Source: a virus. From it: 42,555 nucleotides of DNA. Positions within the stretch are counted from its first letter, which is position 1. Each line of letters begins with the position of its first letter. The stretch covers positions 1 through 42,555 of IMG/VR virus record IMGVR_UViG_3300031237_000250, one strand, 5' to 3'. Shown in pieces: positions 1 to 5,604 of the stretch. The notes below the pieces were generated by a model. That model had not been told where the DNA came from. It did not search any database and worked only from the letters and a program-made list of their open reading frames with translations. Both the position numbers and the translations under genes were made by a program.

Positions 1-102
1 AGCTTCGGTCAGCTGGGTCTTTCCGACGTTCGTCGGCGTCTTCTTGCGAGCTTCTTCGCGGGCGAAGTGCTCCGTCATTCCAAATACTGCGAAGGTGCTC
101 AT
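1..102 (-). CDS. Hypothetical early phage protein, 5' part only
   Basis: Only the first 34 codons lie in the window (MSTFAVFGMT...); the gene runs off the left edge. GGAG stands about 8 bases before the ATG, which supports this start. The peptide is hydrophobic at its N-terminus and then charged and lysine-rich (EEARKK). It is the most distal visible gene of the leftward early operon, 60 bases after its neighbour. I have an impression of similar N-termini in Pseudomonas phage proteins of unknown function but cannot name a family. Confidence 0.6.
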   Translation of the reverse strand, partial: MSTFAVFGMTEHFAREEARKKTPTNVGKTQLTEA

Positions 103-162
103 GGTTTTCTCCAAGCAAAGCGCCGCCGCGCCGCGTGTGCAGCAGGAGCGGAATATGTGGAT

Positions 163-627
163 TCAGGATTCGGCCCGGTCGAGCCTTGATGCCTCGGCAG
201 CGCCGGCCAGATAGAGCGCGTGCGCCACGTTTTCGGAAATGCGTATTTCGTGGCGCGGAATGGCGAGCATGAACGTCGAGCCTTCCTGTCCAGCAGCGTG
301 AGCCGCAGCAATCAGCGACTCGACCACCAGCCCGATGAGCTGCGGATCTCTACCCGCCAGCGATTCGAGCTTGGCGATCAGGCCGGGCCGAGCGCGATGC
401 CGAAGCAGCTCCGCGCCGGCGGCTGGCGGAAGCAACTGCACGCTGTCGGCGTTCAGGGCGAGAAGCTGAATCGCCTCGGCCTGCTCCTCGATGCCATGCC
501 AGGCCATCAGGTCGGCCAGCATGGCGCGGATGCCGAGACGTACGCGGTGACGGAGTTCGATCTCGCCGACGGCGGCGCGCTTGGTGGCAGTCTTGGCTGA
601 CCGCTCGGCATTGGTCTTGGCGGTCAT
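163..627 (-). CDS. Hypothetical protein, KTNAERxA-type N-terminus
   Basis: 154 residues. The first 20 residues (KTNAER...KTATKRAA) resemble the basic N-terminal arm common in small phage and plasmid proteins thought to bind nucleic acid. The rest is mainly helical and rich in Ala and Leu, with no catalytic motif I recognise. Its ATG overlaps the stop of the preceding gene (ATGA), so translation is probably coupled. It belongs to the distal part of the leftward early operon, after the recombination genes. Function unknown; a DNA-binding role is only a guess from the basic arm. Confidence 0.7.
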   Translation of the reverse strand: MTAKTNAERSAKTATKRAAVGEIELRHRVRLGIRAMLADLMAWHGIEEQAEAIQLLALNADSVQLLPPAAGAELLRHRARPGLIAKLESLAGRDPQLIGLVVESLIAAAHAAGQEGSTFMLAIPRHEIRISENVAHALYLAGAAEASRLDRAES

Positions 628-785
628 TTCCCCAACCCCTCACGCTCGGCCCGATACACCGCCTCCCGCAGCGCCTCCCATTCCAGCCCGAGATAGCAGG
701 CGATCAATTTCCAGCAGCAGCCCTCGTGGTGGAGCTCGTAGGCCAGTGCCAGGTCGTCATTCGAGTAGGAAGTGCGCTTTTTCAT
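624..785 (-). CDS. Small hypothetical protein, possible helix-turn-helix
   Basis: 53 residues, MKKRTSYSNDDLALAYELHH... to ...EREGLGK. The pattern 'DLALAYELHHEGCCWKLIA' followed by 'LGLEWEALREAVYRAERE' looks like a two- or three-helix unit with a turn after GCC, as in small homeodomain-like or resolvase-type HTH folds. It overlaps both neighbours by ATGA junctions (start in the stop of the upstream gene, stop in the start of the downstream gene). That tight packing is good evidence that this short frame is a real gene. Role unknown; a regulatory or DNA-contacting role is inferred from the fold impression only. Confidence 0.7.
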   Translation of the reverse strand: MKKRTSYSNDDLALAYELHHEGCCWKLIACYLGLEWEALREAVYRAEREGLGK

Positions 786-1018
786 AGCGCCTCCGCGAGT
801 TCCCGGAGAATCCGACGATCCGCTGCCGTGATTGCGGGGCGCCGGCGCTTGAGGACCGTGTCCGGATCGATCTTGTTGCCGCGAGACGGCATGGGCTTCG
901 GCGTGAAGCCGGCCAGCGTGGTCACGCTGTTTCCGGAAGAGACATGCTGATCCATGAGAGCGGCCAGGCGCCGCCGCTCCCGCTCCTTCGAGGCGAGAGT
1001 GTTGATTGCGTCGTACAT
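782..1018 (-). CDS. Small hypothetical basic protein
   Basis: 78 residues (MYDAINTLASKERERRRLAA...). A charged helix comes first, then a Ser/Pro-rich linker, then a basic C-terminal helix (LKRRRP...ADRRILRELAEAL). CCGGAG stands about 8 bases before the ATG. It follows the exonuclease gene by 43 bases and overlaps the next gene (ATGA). No known domain is recognised. The many arginines suggest contact with nucleic acid, which is inference. Confidence 0.65.
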   Translation of the reverse strand: MYDAINTLASKERERRRLAALMDQHVSSGNSVTTLAGFTPKPMPSRGNKIDPDTVLKRRRPAITAADRRILRELAEAL

Positions 1019-1061
1019 TGGGATACTCCGGGAGGTCGCCGGGCGTGCCCTGGCTAGTCGA

Positions 1062-1199
1062 TTACCGGCTCTGCAGAGCCTTGATCAGGTAGGGATCAAG
1101 GTCTGGCTGGCGCAGCAGCCATGCCTTGTAGTCGCTGGGAAGATCGGCAATGGCCATGCCTCTGTGCTTTCCGAAGTTGATGACCTTGGGGATACGGGC
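1062..1199 (-). pseudogene. Frameshifted C-terminal domain of the exonuclease (ExoX-like C-terminal type)
   Basis: Read in the other frame, this stretch encodes 45 residues starting ARIPKVINFGKHRGMAIADL and ending ...YLIKALQSR, then TAA. The 'FGKHRG...I.DLP.DY..WLL.Q.D.DPYL' pattern is the small C-terminal domain that follows the catalytic domain in ExoX-like phage exonucleases. It continues exactly where the upstream frame (…WQHSEE) loses its family resemblance. One extra base, the A at plus-strand 1200, separates the two frames. It may be a true mutation, a sequencing or assembly error, or a programmed +1 shift. Confidence 0.75.
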
Positions 1200-1737
1200 A
1201 CTCTTCGGAGTGCTGCCACAGCTCCTCCCAGGACGCAACGGGACGGCCTTGCCGCCCAGCTAGGGCCTCGATGATCTTGACCAGCAGCCGGCGGCAGTTC
1301 CGCACATCATCAAGTGCGGCGTGGGCATTACGCAGCAGGTCGCGTGCCTCGCCGCGGTAGTGCAGGTAGATCATGGACGACTGGCTATGGGAATCAGCCT
1401 CTGGCCAGAGGGCAGATGCGAGCGCCCGGGTGCAGATCCGCTTGATATCCGGCTTGCCGATCACGCCCCAGTCGTAGTCGACGTTGTGGCCGATCAGATA
1501 CTCGACATCAGCCGGCAGCTTGAAGGTATTGTGCGGCGGGCAGTCGACCAATTCCTCATCGAGGATGTGGCTGGTGGCCAGGGCGCCGAGTTCGATCGGT
1601 TTGCCCGGCCTGTAGCGCATTAGGAACTCTTCGGTTACCGGCAGGCCGGCGACGTCACCAAGGCGCAGCCATGCGGCTTCGATCAGATGGGGCTCTTTGA
1701 GGCCGGTGGTTTCGCTGTCAAAGATGTAGGCAGTCAT
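1096..1737 (-). CDS. DEDDh-type 3'-5' exonuclease (ExoX-like), C-terminus frameshifted
   Basis: 213 residues as read. Motif Exo I is FDSETTGL (Asp7, Glu9), Exo II lies in GHNVDYDW, and the last motif is HAALDDVRNC, giving the DEDDh set of the DnaQ/ExoX superfamily. Such enzymes degrade DNA from 3' ends and serve phage recombination or repair. The start MTAYIFDSETT is preceded by GGAAAA; an alternative ATG at 1764 overlaps the TAA of the SSB-tail remnant. The last ~34 residues are out of frame because of one extra base at 1200; the expected C-terminal domain is intact in the other frame. The catalytic core should be made either way. Confidence 0.85.
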   Translation of the reverse strand: MTAYIFDSETTGLKEPHLIEAAWLRLGDVAGLPVTEEFLMRYRPGKPIELGALATSHILDEELVDCPPHNTFKLPADVEYLIGHNVDYDWGVIGKPDIKRICTRALASALWPEADSHSQSSMIYLHYRGEARDLLRNAHAALDDVRNCRRLLVKIIEALAGRQGRPVASWEELWQHSEECPYPQGHQLRKAQRHGHCRSSQRLQGMAAAPARP

Positions 1738-2170
1738 CGTGTTTTCCATGAGCAGGGCCGGCATTAGGCACCGACCAGGTGGTGAAGGGGAGCGAAAGGG
1801 ATGTCGTCGTCGAAGCTGTCGTAGTCCGGTGGCGCGGCGTGGTTTCGTTCCAGGCCGCCCAGGTGTTGCCCTTGCAGTTGGTCTTGGCATACAGATCATT
1901 GATCTCCAGGCAGCCGCCCGGGCCGGTCCATTCATGCGAATAGCTGTCGATGATCAGAACGTCATAGCCGGCCTTCTCGGCGGCCTTGATCGCCTCGACT
2001 TCGGCGCCTAGATTCAAGGCGAAGGCGGCGACAGCCTGGCCCTTCTGCAGCAGCTCGCCCTCCAGCGCTTCCAGGGTGTCTGCGACGACTTCTTCCGGCA
2101 GGTTGGCGTCTGTCAGTTCGGCCATCGCCTGGCGGTACTGCTCGGTCATGTGGTACAGGGAAATACTCAT
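1718..2170 (-). CDS. Chimeric remnant ORF: Gp157-like N-terminus fused to a RecA/AAA-type ATPase fragment
   Basis: 150 residues from MSISLYHMTEQYRQAM, with GGAG six bases before the ATG. Residues 1 to ~68 resemble the siphovirus Gp157 family: a short helical start, then 'ALNLGAEVEAIKAAEKA', normally followed by a long coiled coil. From GYDVLIIDSYSHEW to ~NETTPRHR the sequence is instead like the Walker-B region of phage RecA/AAA ATPases; no Walker A precedes it. The remaining Thr/Ser-rich tail is out-of-frame coding. The gene looks like a product of deletions that fused pieces of neighbouring genes. It may still be translated, but probably has neither original function. Confidence 0.7.
   Translation of the reverse strand: MSISLYHMTEQYRQAMAELTDANLPEEVVADTLEALEGELLQKGQAVAAFALNLGAEVEAIKAAEKAGYDVLIIDSYSHEWTGPGGCLEINDLYAKTNCKGNTWAAWNETTPRHRTTTASTTTSLSLPFTTWSVPNAGPAHGKHDDCLHL
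1764..1826 (-). pseudogene. Remnant of an SSB C-terminal acidic tail
   Basis: In a frame different from the chimeric ORF, these codons read DYDSFDDDIPFAPLHHLVGA and stop. FDDDIPF is the classic acidic tip by which bacterial single-stranded DNA-binding proteins recruit partner enzymes. No OB-fold precedes it here. The TAA overlaps an ATG (TAATG at 1762-1766), which suggests that an ancestral ssb gene was translationally coupled to the exonuclease gene. Read as the surviving 3' end of a deleted ssb gene. Confidence 0.6.
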
Positions 2171-2215
2171 GATTCGCTCCATGAAAAAGGGCGCTCAGTG
2201 GCGCCCATGGTGAGG

Positions 2216-2863
2216 TCAATCGAATGGGATATCGTCGAGATCGTCATACGGCGGATACTGGTCGTATCCAGCTGGCGCAGCGTTGGACTGACCCCCCTTT
2301 GGGCGACGATCGATCAGCGGCTTGGTCATGACTGCCTGGACCATCTTTTCCAGCTTGGCCGGGGCTCTGCAGTTCTGGTCAAGGATTTCGGAGGCAGTCT
2401 TCTCCGACTCGGCACTGAATGGCGCGTAGATAGTTGGACGCGGCAGGCCCTTCTCGCTGTTCTTCTCGATTTCCATCTGGACCAGCAGGCCAATCGGCTT
2501 GCCCATCAGCTCCGGGAAGCCTTGCACGCTGACCTGCTCACGCTGCTTGGTGTCGCCGTTCCATTTCTCGACTGTGACAGGCCGAGGGTTGCCGACGTTG
2601 CGCAGCTGCAGGCAAGCCATGATGGCGTTCACCAGTTCATAGCCACCCTTGTTGCGGGTGCCGTGCTGATAGCTCAGGTTGACGTAGAACTGCGCCTCGG
2701 CTCCTTCGCGGCTCTTGAATGTCAGGCCGATCCCGGTTGAACCGGTCGACTGCTTTTCCATGTACTCGGCACGGGTGAAGATGCCGATGTACTTGCCGAC
2801 CTCATCGATGAAGGCTGACTTGTTATCGGCGGCGCGGGCGGCGCTGGGGTCAAGGTTGAACAT
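2216..2863 (-). CDS. Phage SSB-like protein with acidic DDIPF tail
   Basis: 215 residues. The body (FTRAEYMEKQSTGSTGIGLTF, then the FPELMGKPIGLLVQME region) matches a phage family usually placed next to an ATPase in recombination modules. The C-terminus, PPYDDLDDIPFD, imitates the SSB acidic tip used to dock repair and replication proteins. It probably coats single-stranded DNA during phage recombination or replication. GGAG lies 8 bases before the ATG, and the gene starts 12 bases after the ATPase stop. It appears intact and may have replaced the ssb whose remnant lies at 1764-1826. Exact family name uncertain. Confidence 0.75.
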   Translation of the reverse strand: MFNLDPSAARAADNKSAFIDEVGKYIGIFTRAEYMEKQSTGSTGIGLTFKSREGAEAQFYVNLSYQHGTRNKGGYELVNAIMACLQLRNVGNPRPVTVEKWNGDTKQREQVSVQGFPELMGKPIGLLVQMEIEKNSEKGLPRPTIYAPFSAESEKTASEILDQNCRAPAKLEKMVQAVMTKPLIDRRPKGGQSNAAPAGYDQYPPYDDLDDIPFD

Positions 2864-2875
2864 TCAGTGTCTCCG

Positions 2876-3499
2876 TCAGGCTGCTTGCATCAGCTCGTAG
2901 TAGGAACAAATCGCGGCATCGACTGCCGCCAGGTCGTTGTCGATCATGTCGTCGTCGAACATGCCCATTGGGGCCTTCGTTGTGTCCGACCCGCTGTTGC
3001 GGGTGCTGAAGTAGTGATTGCGGTCCTGAACCACGGCGCGCAGAACGATAGTCACCATGCCTTCCAGGGTGATTTTCTCGTCGAGCATCTTGCCGATGGT
3101 CTTCATCTTGATTTGGCCAGATTCCGTTTCTTCGGTGTGGCTAAGGATGTAGACCCGCACGTCGTCCGGCAGCTTGAGAAGGGCGTCGAAAACGTCCCAG
3201 GTATGCCGGCCGATCTCAGTGAACTTGCCGAAACCGGTCTCATCGCTGCGGCGCATGAACTCGTTGGCCAGCATGTACTGGAAGTCGTCGATGACGATGA
3301 TCTTGCGCTCGGTCTTGCGAGCTGCGCCGATGATCTTGGCGTGGTCGTCAGTGACGTAGGGCTTCCAGTCCTTTGCACCCTTGAAGGGCAGGGGCTTGCG
3401 GATGATCTGGATCAGCGCAGTTTCATTTGGGGAAAGGTTACGCAGCGAGGTACTTTTCCCGCTTCCGGACTTGCCCAGGATCAGCGTGACAGTTGCCAT
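2876..3499 (-). CDS. P-loop ATPase of the phage recombination module (Sak4/RecA-like candidate)
   Basis: 207 residues. Walker A is LGKSGSGKSTS (residues ~8-18) and Walker B is KIIVIDDFQYM. A downstream YILSHTEE strand fits the sensor region of the RecA/AAA_24 superfamily. Similar stand-alone ATPases sit beside SSB-like proteins in many phages and are proposed single-strand annealing or strand-exchange proteins (Sak4 group). Here the gene directly precedes the SSB-like gene and is followed further on by the exonuclease, the expected module. GAGGT stands before the ATG. The ATPase call is firm; recombinase function is inferred from context. Confidence 0.8.
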   Translation of the reverse strand: MATVTLILGKSGSGKSTSLRNLSPNETALIQIIRKPLPFKGAKDWKPYVTDDHAKIIGAARKTERKIIVIDDFQYMLANEFMRRSDETGFGKFTEIGRHTWDVFDALLKLPDDVRVYILSHTEETESGQIKMKTIGKMLDEKITLEGMVTIVLRAVVQDRNHYFSTRNSGSDTTKAPMGMFDDDMIDNDLAAVDAAICSYYELMQAA

Positions 3500-3504
3500 G
3501 GTGA

Positions 3505-3669
3505 TTACCTCGGATGGTTGTCGAACTCTTGCTCGATGCGAGCTGCTGCTTCTTGGTACTGCCGGCGCTGCTCGGGATCATGGAACCGCTCAGGCCAGAA
3601 CTCTCCGAGCGTCATCCAGTCGAGCTGAGCCGCAACAGCAGGGGATACCTGTGCTGGTTGTGTGTGCAT
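3505..3669 (-). CDS. Small hypothetical protein
   Basis: 54 residues, MHTQPAQVSPAVAAQLDWMT... to ...EFDNHPR. A Pro/Ala-rich N-terminal arm is followed by an amphipathic helix rich in Gln and Glu (DPEQRRQYQEAAARIEQEF). It ends 5 bases before the ATPase start, and its last codons contain the GAGGTAA that serves as ribosome-binding site for the ATPase, so the two are probably translated together. Function unknown. Confidence 0.6.
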   Translation of the reverse strand: MHTQPAQVSPAVAAQLDWMTLGEFWPERFHDPEQRRQYQEAAARIEQEFDNHPR

Positions 3670-3687
3670 GGAGTTGGGGTTCCGTGA

Positions 3688-3786
3688 TTAGCCGGTGATG
3701 GCCCAGCAGATTGCTGTCCAGAGGGCGATGACGGTGAAGGCGCTGCGCCAGAAAGCGCGACGCAGGGTGCATTGGCGCTTAGTCAT
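3688..3786 (-). CDS. Very small single-pass membrane peptide
   Basis: 32 residues. A basic N-terminus (MTKRQCTLRRAFWR) precedes one hydrophobic helix (SAFTVIALWTAICWAITG). The ATG overlaps the TGA of the preceding gene (ATGA), which supports real translation despite the size. It probably sits in the inner membrane with its N-terminus inside. Early leftward operons of Pseudomonas phages often carry such peptides, and their roles are unknown. Confidence 0.5.
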   Translation of the reverse strand: MTKRQCTLRRAFWRSAFTVIALWTAICWAITG

Positions 3787-3911
3787 GGCCGCACTTCGGC
3801 ATACCAGATGCCGCCGACGCGCACGGGCTGGCGGGCGAAGTCGGCTAGGGTGCGCAGGCCGCGCCGCTTAGCCTTAGCGATCAGCAAGGCAAAACTGCGA
3901 TGCTTGATCAT
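3783..3911 (-). CDS. Small hypothetical basic protein
   Basis: 42 residues, MIKHRSFALLIAKAKRRGLR... to ...GGIWYAEVRP. Rich in Arg and Lys. Its ATG overlaps the stop of the coiled-coil gene upstream (ATGA at 3908-3911) and its TGA overlaps the ATG of the membrane peptide downstream (3783-3786), giving a continuous coupled string. The overlaps are the main evidence. Function unknown. Confidence 0.55.
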   Translation of the reverse strand: MIKHRSFALLIAKAKRRGLRTLADFARQPVRVGGIWYAEVRP

Positions 3912-4333
3912 TTCTCCAGCCTCCCCTCCAGCTGCTTGACCCGGGTGGAATACGCCTCGGACTGCCGCTTCCTGAATTCGCTGACCTGTTCGAACGACAG
4001 CGAACTGAAGGCCATTGCTGCGTTGAGCATCCCGTACAGGCGCCAGTAATGGGCGTACATGGATGTCAGGTTGTGGGCCTCGGAAATGCCGAGCAGCTCC
4101 GTTTCGATGCCGTGCAGGCCGCGTTCCATCGGCGTGCCATCGAATGCGACTCGCTCTGCTTCTTGCTGACGAGCGGCCAGCACTTCGATTCGCTCCCGCT
4201 TGGCTGCGGCGGCCTTCTGCTCGCGCTCCCGGGTGATCCGGGCGTCCCGGGAAATACCGGCAGGCGATGACGGCTTCGGCTGCCAGCGCTCGCTGTTTCG
4301 CGCCGTGTAGGGCGCATGCAATTCAGTACTCAT
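3908..4333 (-). CDS. Hypothetical coiled-coil protein
   Basis: 141 residues from MSTELHAPYTARNSERWQPK. The longer open frame upstream (to 4501) is rejected because GAGGTAATCGAC immediately precedes this ATG. A disordered N-terminal 45 residues leads into a Lys/Glu/Arg-rich helix (REREQKAAAAKRERIEVLAA) and a second helical pair near the C-terminus (FEQVSEFRKRQSEAYSTRVK). No catalytic motif. It is the first gene after the structured non-coding stretch 4334-4912 and begins the coupled series leading to the recombination genes. Role unknown. Confidence 0.7.
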   Translation of the reverse strand: MSTELHAPYTARNSERWQPKPSSPAGISRDARITREREQKAAAAKRERIEVLAARQQEAERVAFDGTPMERGLHGIETELLGISEAHNLTSMYAHYWRLYGMLNAAMAFSSLSFEQVSEFRKRQSEAYSTRVKQLEGRLEK

Positions 4334-4912
4334 GTCGATTACCTCGCTGTTTGCGCACGCATCAGGCAGCCGTCTTCGCTCATTGCGGGACCAAGCGCAT
4401 GGGTGGGGACGGAAACGGCTGTCGGATGGGTGCGGAGGGAAGGGGTGATGCAGATGGCCGGAGCTGATCCCGGCATGACTCGACGACCTTTCGGTCTTCA
4501 TATGTGCGGGGGCTAAGGCCTAACACCCTTGTCCGCCTATTACAGTTGCGCCTTCCTGCCTTTCTTCAGTCGGCCAGCAGCATGTTCGCCTGCGCATCAG
4601 CACCGCGCATTCATCTGCATCGGTAGAGTGATCTGGTAGGAGTCCCCGGGTTAGCCTGTCCGACATTCCGCTCGCCAGCGGAATGAACGTCTACATCCCC
4701 GCGCATGCGTTACCTACTTGGCAGATCACTCTCCGATGCAGCCTCTTTGAGGAAATGGCCCGTTACGCGGGCCAGTCGGCAGGCTCAGTAAGCTGGGAGG
4801 GCAAAGCTGATGGCAGTCTTACCGCCTGCTGCCGGTGTTTTTGACTCCAGGGCACTTCCGGCTAATCCCCGTCCAGATATCCGCCTAGGCGGTCCGCTGG
4901 CCCGGGATGTGT
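4334..4912 (-). other. Non-coding stretch inside the leftward operon, rich in inverted repeats
   Basis: About 580 bases without a convincing gene; open frames here lack ribosome-binding sites and family resemblance. It holds the long structure at 4616-4740 and further hairpins: 4485-4496 (GACC/GGTC), 4742-4752 (CCTC-TTT-GAGG), 4756-4774 (TGGCCCG-TTACG-CGGGCCA) and the palindrome CCGCCTAGGCGG at 4881-4892. Since pL would transcribe it, it is probably an intercistronic structured RNA rather than empty DNA. Confidence 0.6.
4616..4740 (-). ncRNA. Candidate structured RNA: 19-bp closing stem with internal hairpin
   Basis: The outer arms are 4616-4635 and 4722-4740, which pair over 19 base pairs with a single bulged T. 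After a TTGG internal loop they continue as GTAGG/CCTAC. In the centre, 4664-4672 (CATTCCGCT) and 4677-4685 (AGCGGAATG) form a perfect 9-bp stem with a CGCC loop. The arms are too well matched for chance in non-coding DNA. I do not recognise a known RNA family, and it does not fold like a tRNA. The strand is assigned from the surrounding leftward operon; the inverted repeat itself has no strand preference. No promoter of its own is obvious. Confidence 0.5.
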
Positions 4913-5185
4913 CTAGTTGCTCTCTGCCTTGTCCAGAGCAGCCGACAGCTTGTCTAGCCGCTCGGCCTGCTTCTTGAGATATTCGCGGCGCGCTTCAATC
5001 TTCTTGCGGCCGGCGGCGATTGCCTCTTCGCGAGTGAGATGGATGTCCTCGCGCGGGTAAGTTTTCCCATTGCAGTCAACATCGTAATGTTCATACCAGG
5101 TATTTTTTTGGGAAATCAGTACCTGGGCAATCCTGAACGCAGGCGTCAGCCTCCATCCGATGTATGGGTACGTTCTCTCGGTCAT
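4913..5185 (-). CDS. First gene of the leftward early operon, hypothetical
   Basis: 90 residues from MTERTYPYIGWRLTPAFRIA, with GGAGAG before the ATG (the frame is open further upstream, to 5233, but that start lacks support). A beta-rich N-terminal half (IGWRLTP...WYEHYDVDCNGKTY) is followed by a charged helix (REEAIAAGRKKIEARREYLK...) that may form a coiled coil. Proteins of this shape are common in Pseudomonas phages and have no assigned role. Its place just after pL and the structured leader is where lambda has N, but it lacks the short Arg-rich N-type motif. Confidence 0.7.
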   Translation of the reverse strand: MTERTYPYIGWRLTPAFRIAQVLISQKNTWYEHYDVDCNGKTYPREDIHLTREEAIAAGRKKIEARREYLKKQAERLDKLSAALDKAESN

Positions 5186-5499
5186 GTTGACTCTCCAGTG
5201 GATTTCCCCTGATGCGCCCCGCGTGAGGCGCACCGGGAAATCGGCTGTTGTCCGCTGTTACTCGCCACCTGCGGATGGGCGATGACTTTCTCGGGGCACC
5301 TGAGGTGCCGACAGTCAGTCACGGCTCTTCGCCTACTGACTCTCCCTTGATCTAGGGCCATCTACGCTGCTGGCCACGGGGCGAGGCTCCCCCTGTACCC
5401 GTTCTGCCATTTGGCAAGGCCTTGGCTCGCTGCGGCCTTTGGAACTAAAGAGCGGGGCCCTGGTAGGGCCTGCCGCGGTGTGATGCGGCTGTGAGATAA
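5186..5499 (-). other. Structured 5' leader of the pL transcript
   Basis: About 310 transcribed but non-coding bases between pL and the first gene. Nearly all can be drawn as consecutive hairpins: 5456-5470 (GGCCC-TGGTA-GGGCC), 5416-5439 (AAGGCC/GGCCTT), 5405-5416 (TGCCA-TT-TGGCA), 5356-5375 (GGCCA/TGGCC), 5314-5340 (GTCAGT/ACTGAC), 5291-5311 (TCGG..GGCACC-TGA-GGTGCC..CCGA) and 5214-5231 (GCGCC/GGCGC). A long folded leader straight after an early promoter, in a phage without a visible N gene, would suit a cis-acting antitermination RNA such as HK022 put. That function is inference. Confidence 0.5.
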
Positions 5500-5528
5500 A
5501 TATCAACCATTAGTTGATATTAAGTCAA
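5500..5528 (-). promoter_or_regulatory. Leftward early promoter pL
   Basis: On the minus strand, TTGACT (5528-5523) and TGATAT (5505-5500) are separated by 17 bases. The -35 matches the sigma-70 consensus at five of six positions; the -10 is weaker. Operator oL1 lies between the two elements and oL2 overlaps the -35, so a bound repressor would block polymerase. It faces the early operon that extends to the left edge. Confidence 0.7.
5502..5518. promoter_or_regulatory. Repressor operator oL1
   Basis: ATCAACCATTAGTTGAT, a 17-bp interrupted palindrome (ATCAAC-N5-GTTGAT); flanking bases extend the arms to eight each (5500-5520). The same motif occurs next to cI and cro (8804-8820), which identifies it as an operator of this phage's repressor pair. 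It covers the spacer and -10 of pL. Confidence 0.75.
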
Positions 5529-5543
5529 CAACCAAAAGTTGAT
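5527..5543. promoter_or_regulatory. Repressor operator oL2
   Basis: AACAACCAAAAGTTGAT matches the ATCAACCnnnAGTTGAT motif with one change in the conserved arms. Its centre is 25 bp from the centre of oL1, about the spacing of paired lambda-type operators, which would allow cooperative binding. It overlaps the -35 of pL. Confidence 0.65.
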
Positions 5544-5550
5544 TTTTGGG

Positions 5551-5578
5551 AGAAAAGAAAGCCCGCACTCGGCGGGCT
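5551..5578 (-). terminator. Intrinsic terminator after the DUF1654 gene
   Basis: On the minus strand AGCCCGC-CGAGT-GCGGGCT (5578-5560) is followed by TTTCTTTT. This is a standard rho-independent terminator for transcripts arriving from the SOS-controlled DUF1654 gene. It insulates pL, which begins just downstream, from read-through. Confidence 0.8.
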
Positions 5579-5591
5579 CAGATCAAGGCAG

Positions 5592-5604
5592 GTTGATAAT
5601 CAAC
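5592..5604. repeat. Palindrome of operator half-sites, GTTGATAATCAAC
   Basis: Perfect 13-bp palindrome made of the same hexamers as the operators but in the opposite order (GTTGAT then ATCAAC). It lies at the 3' end of the DUF1654 gene, 63 bp from oL2. It may be an auxiliary repressor site or a coincidence of short words. Confidence 0.35.

Noticed and set aside
2867-3628. Plus-strand 253-residue frame
   Set aside because: Shadow of the Walker-motif ATPase on the minus strand.
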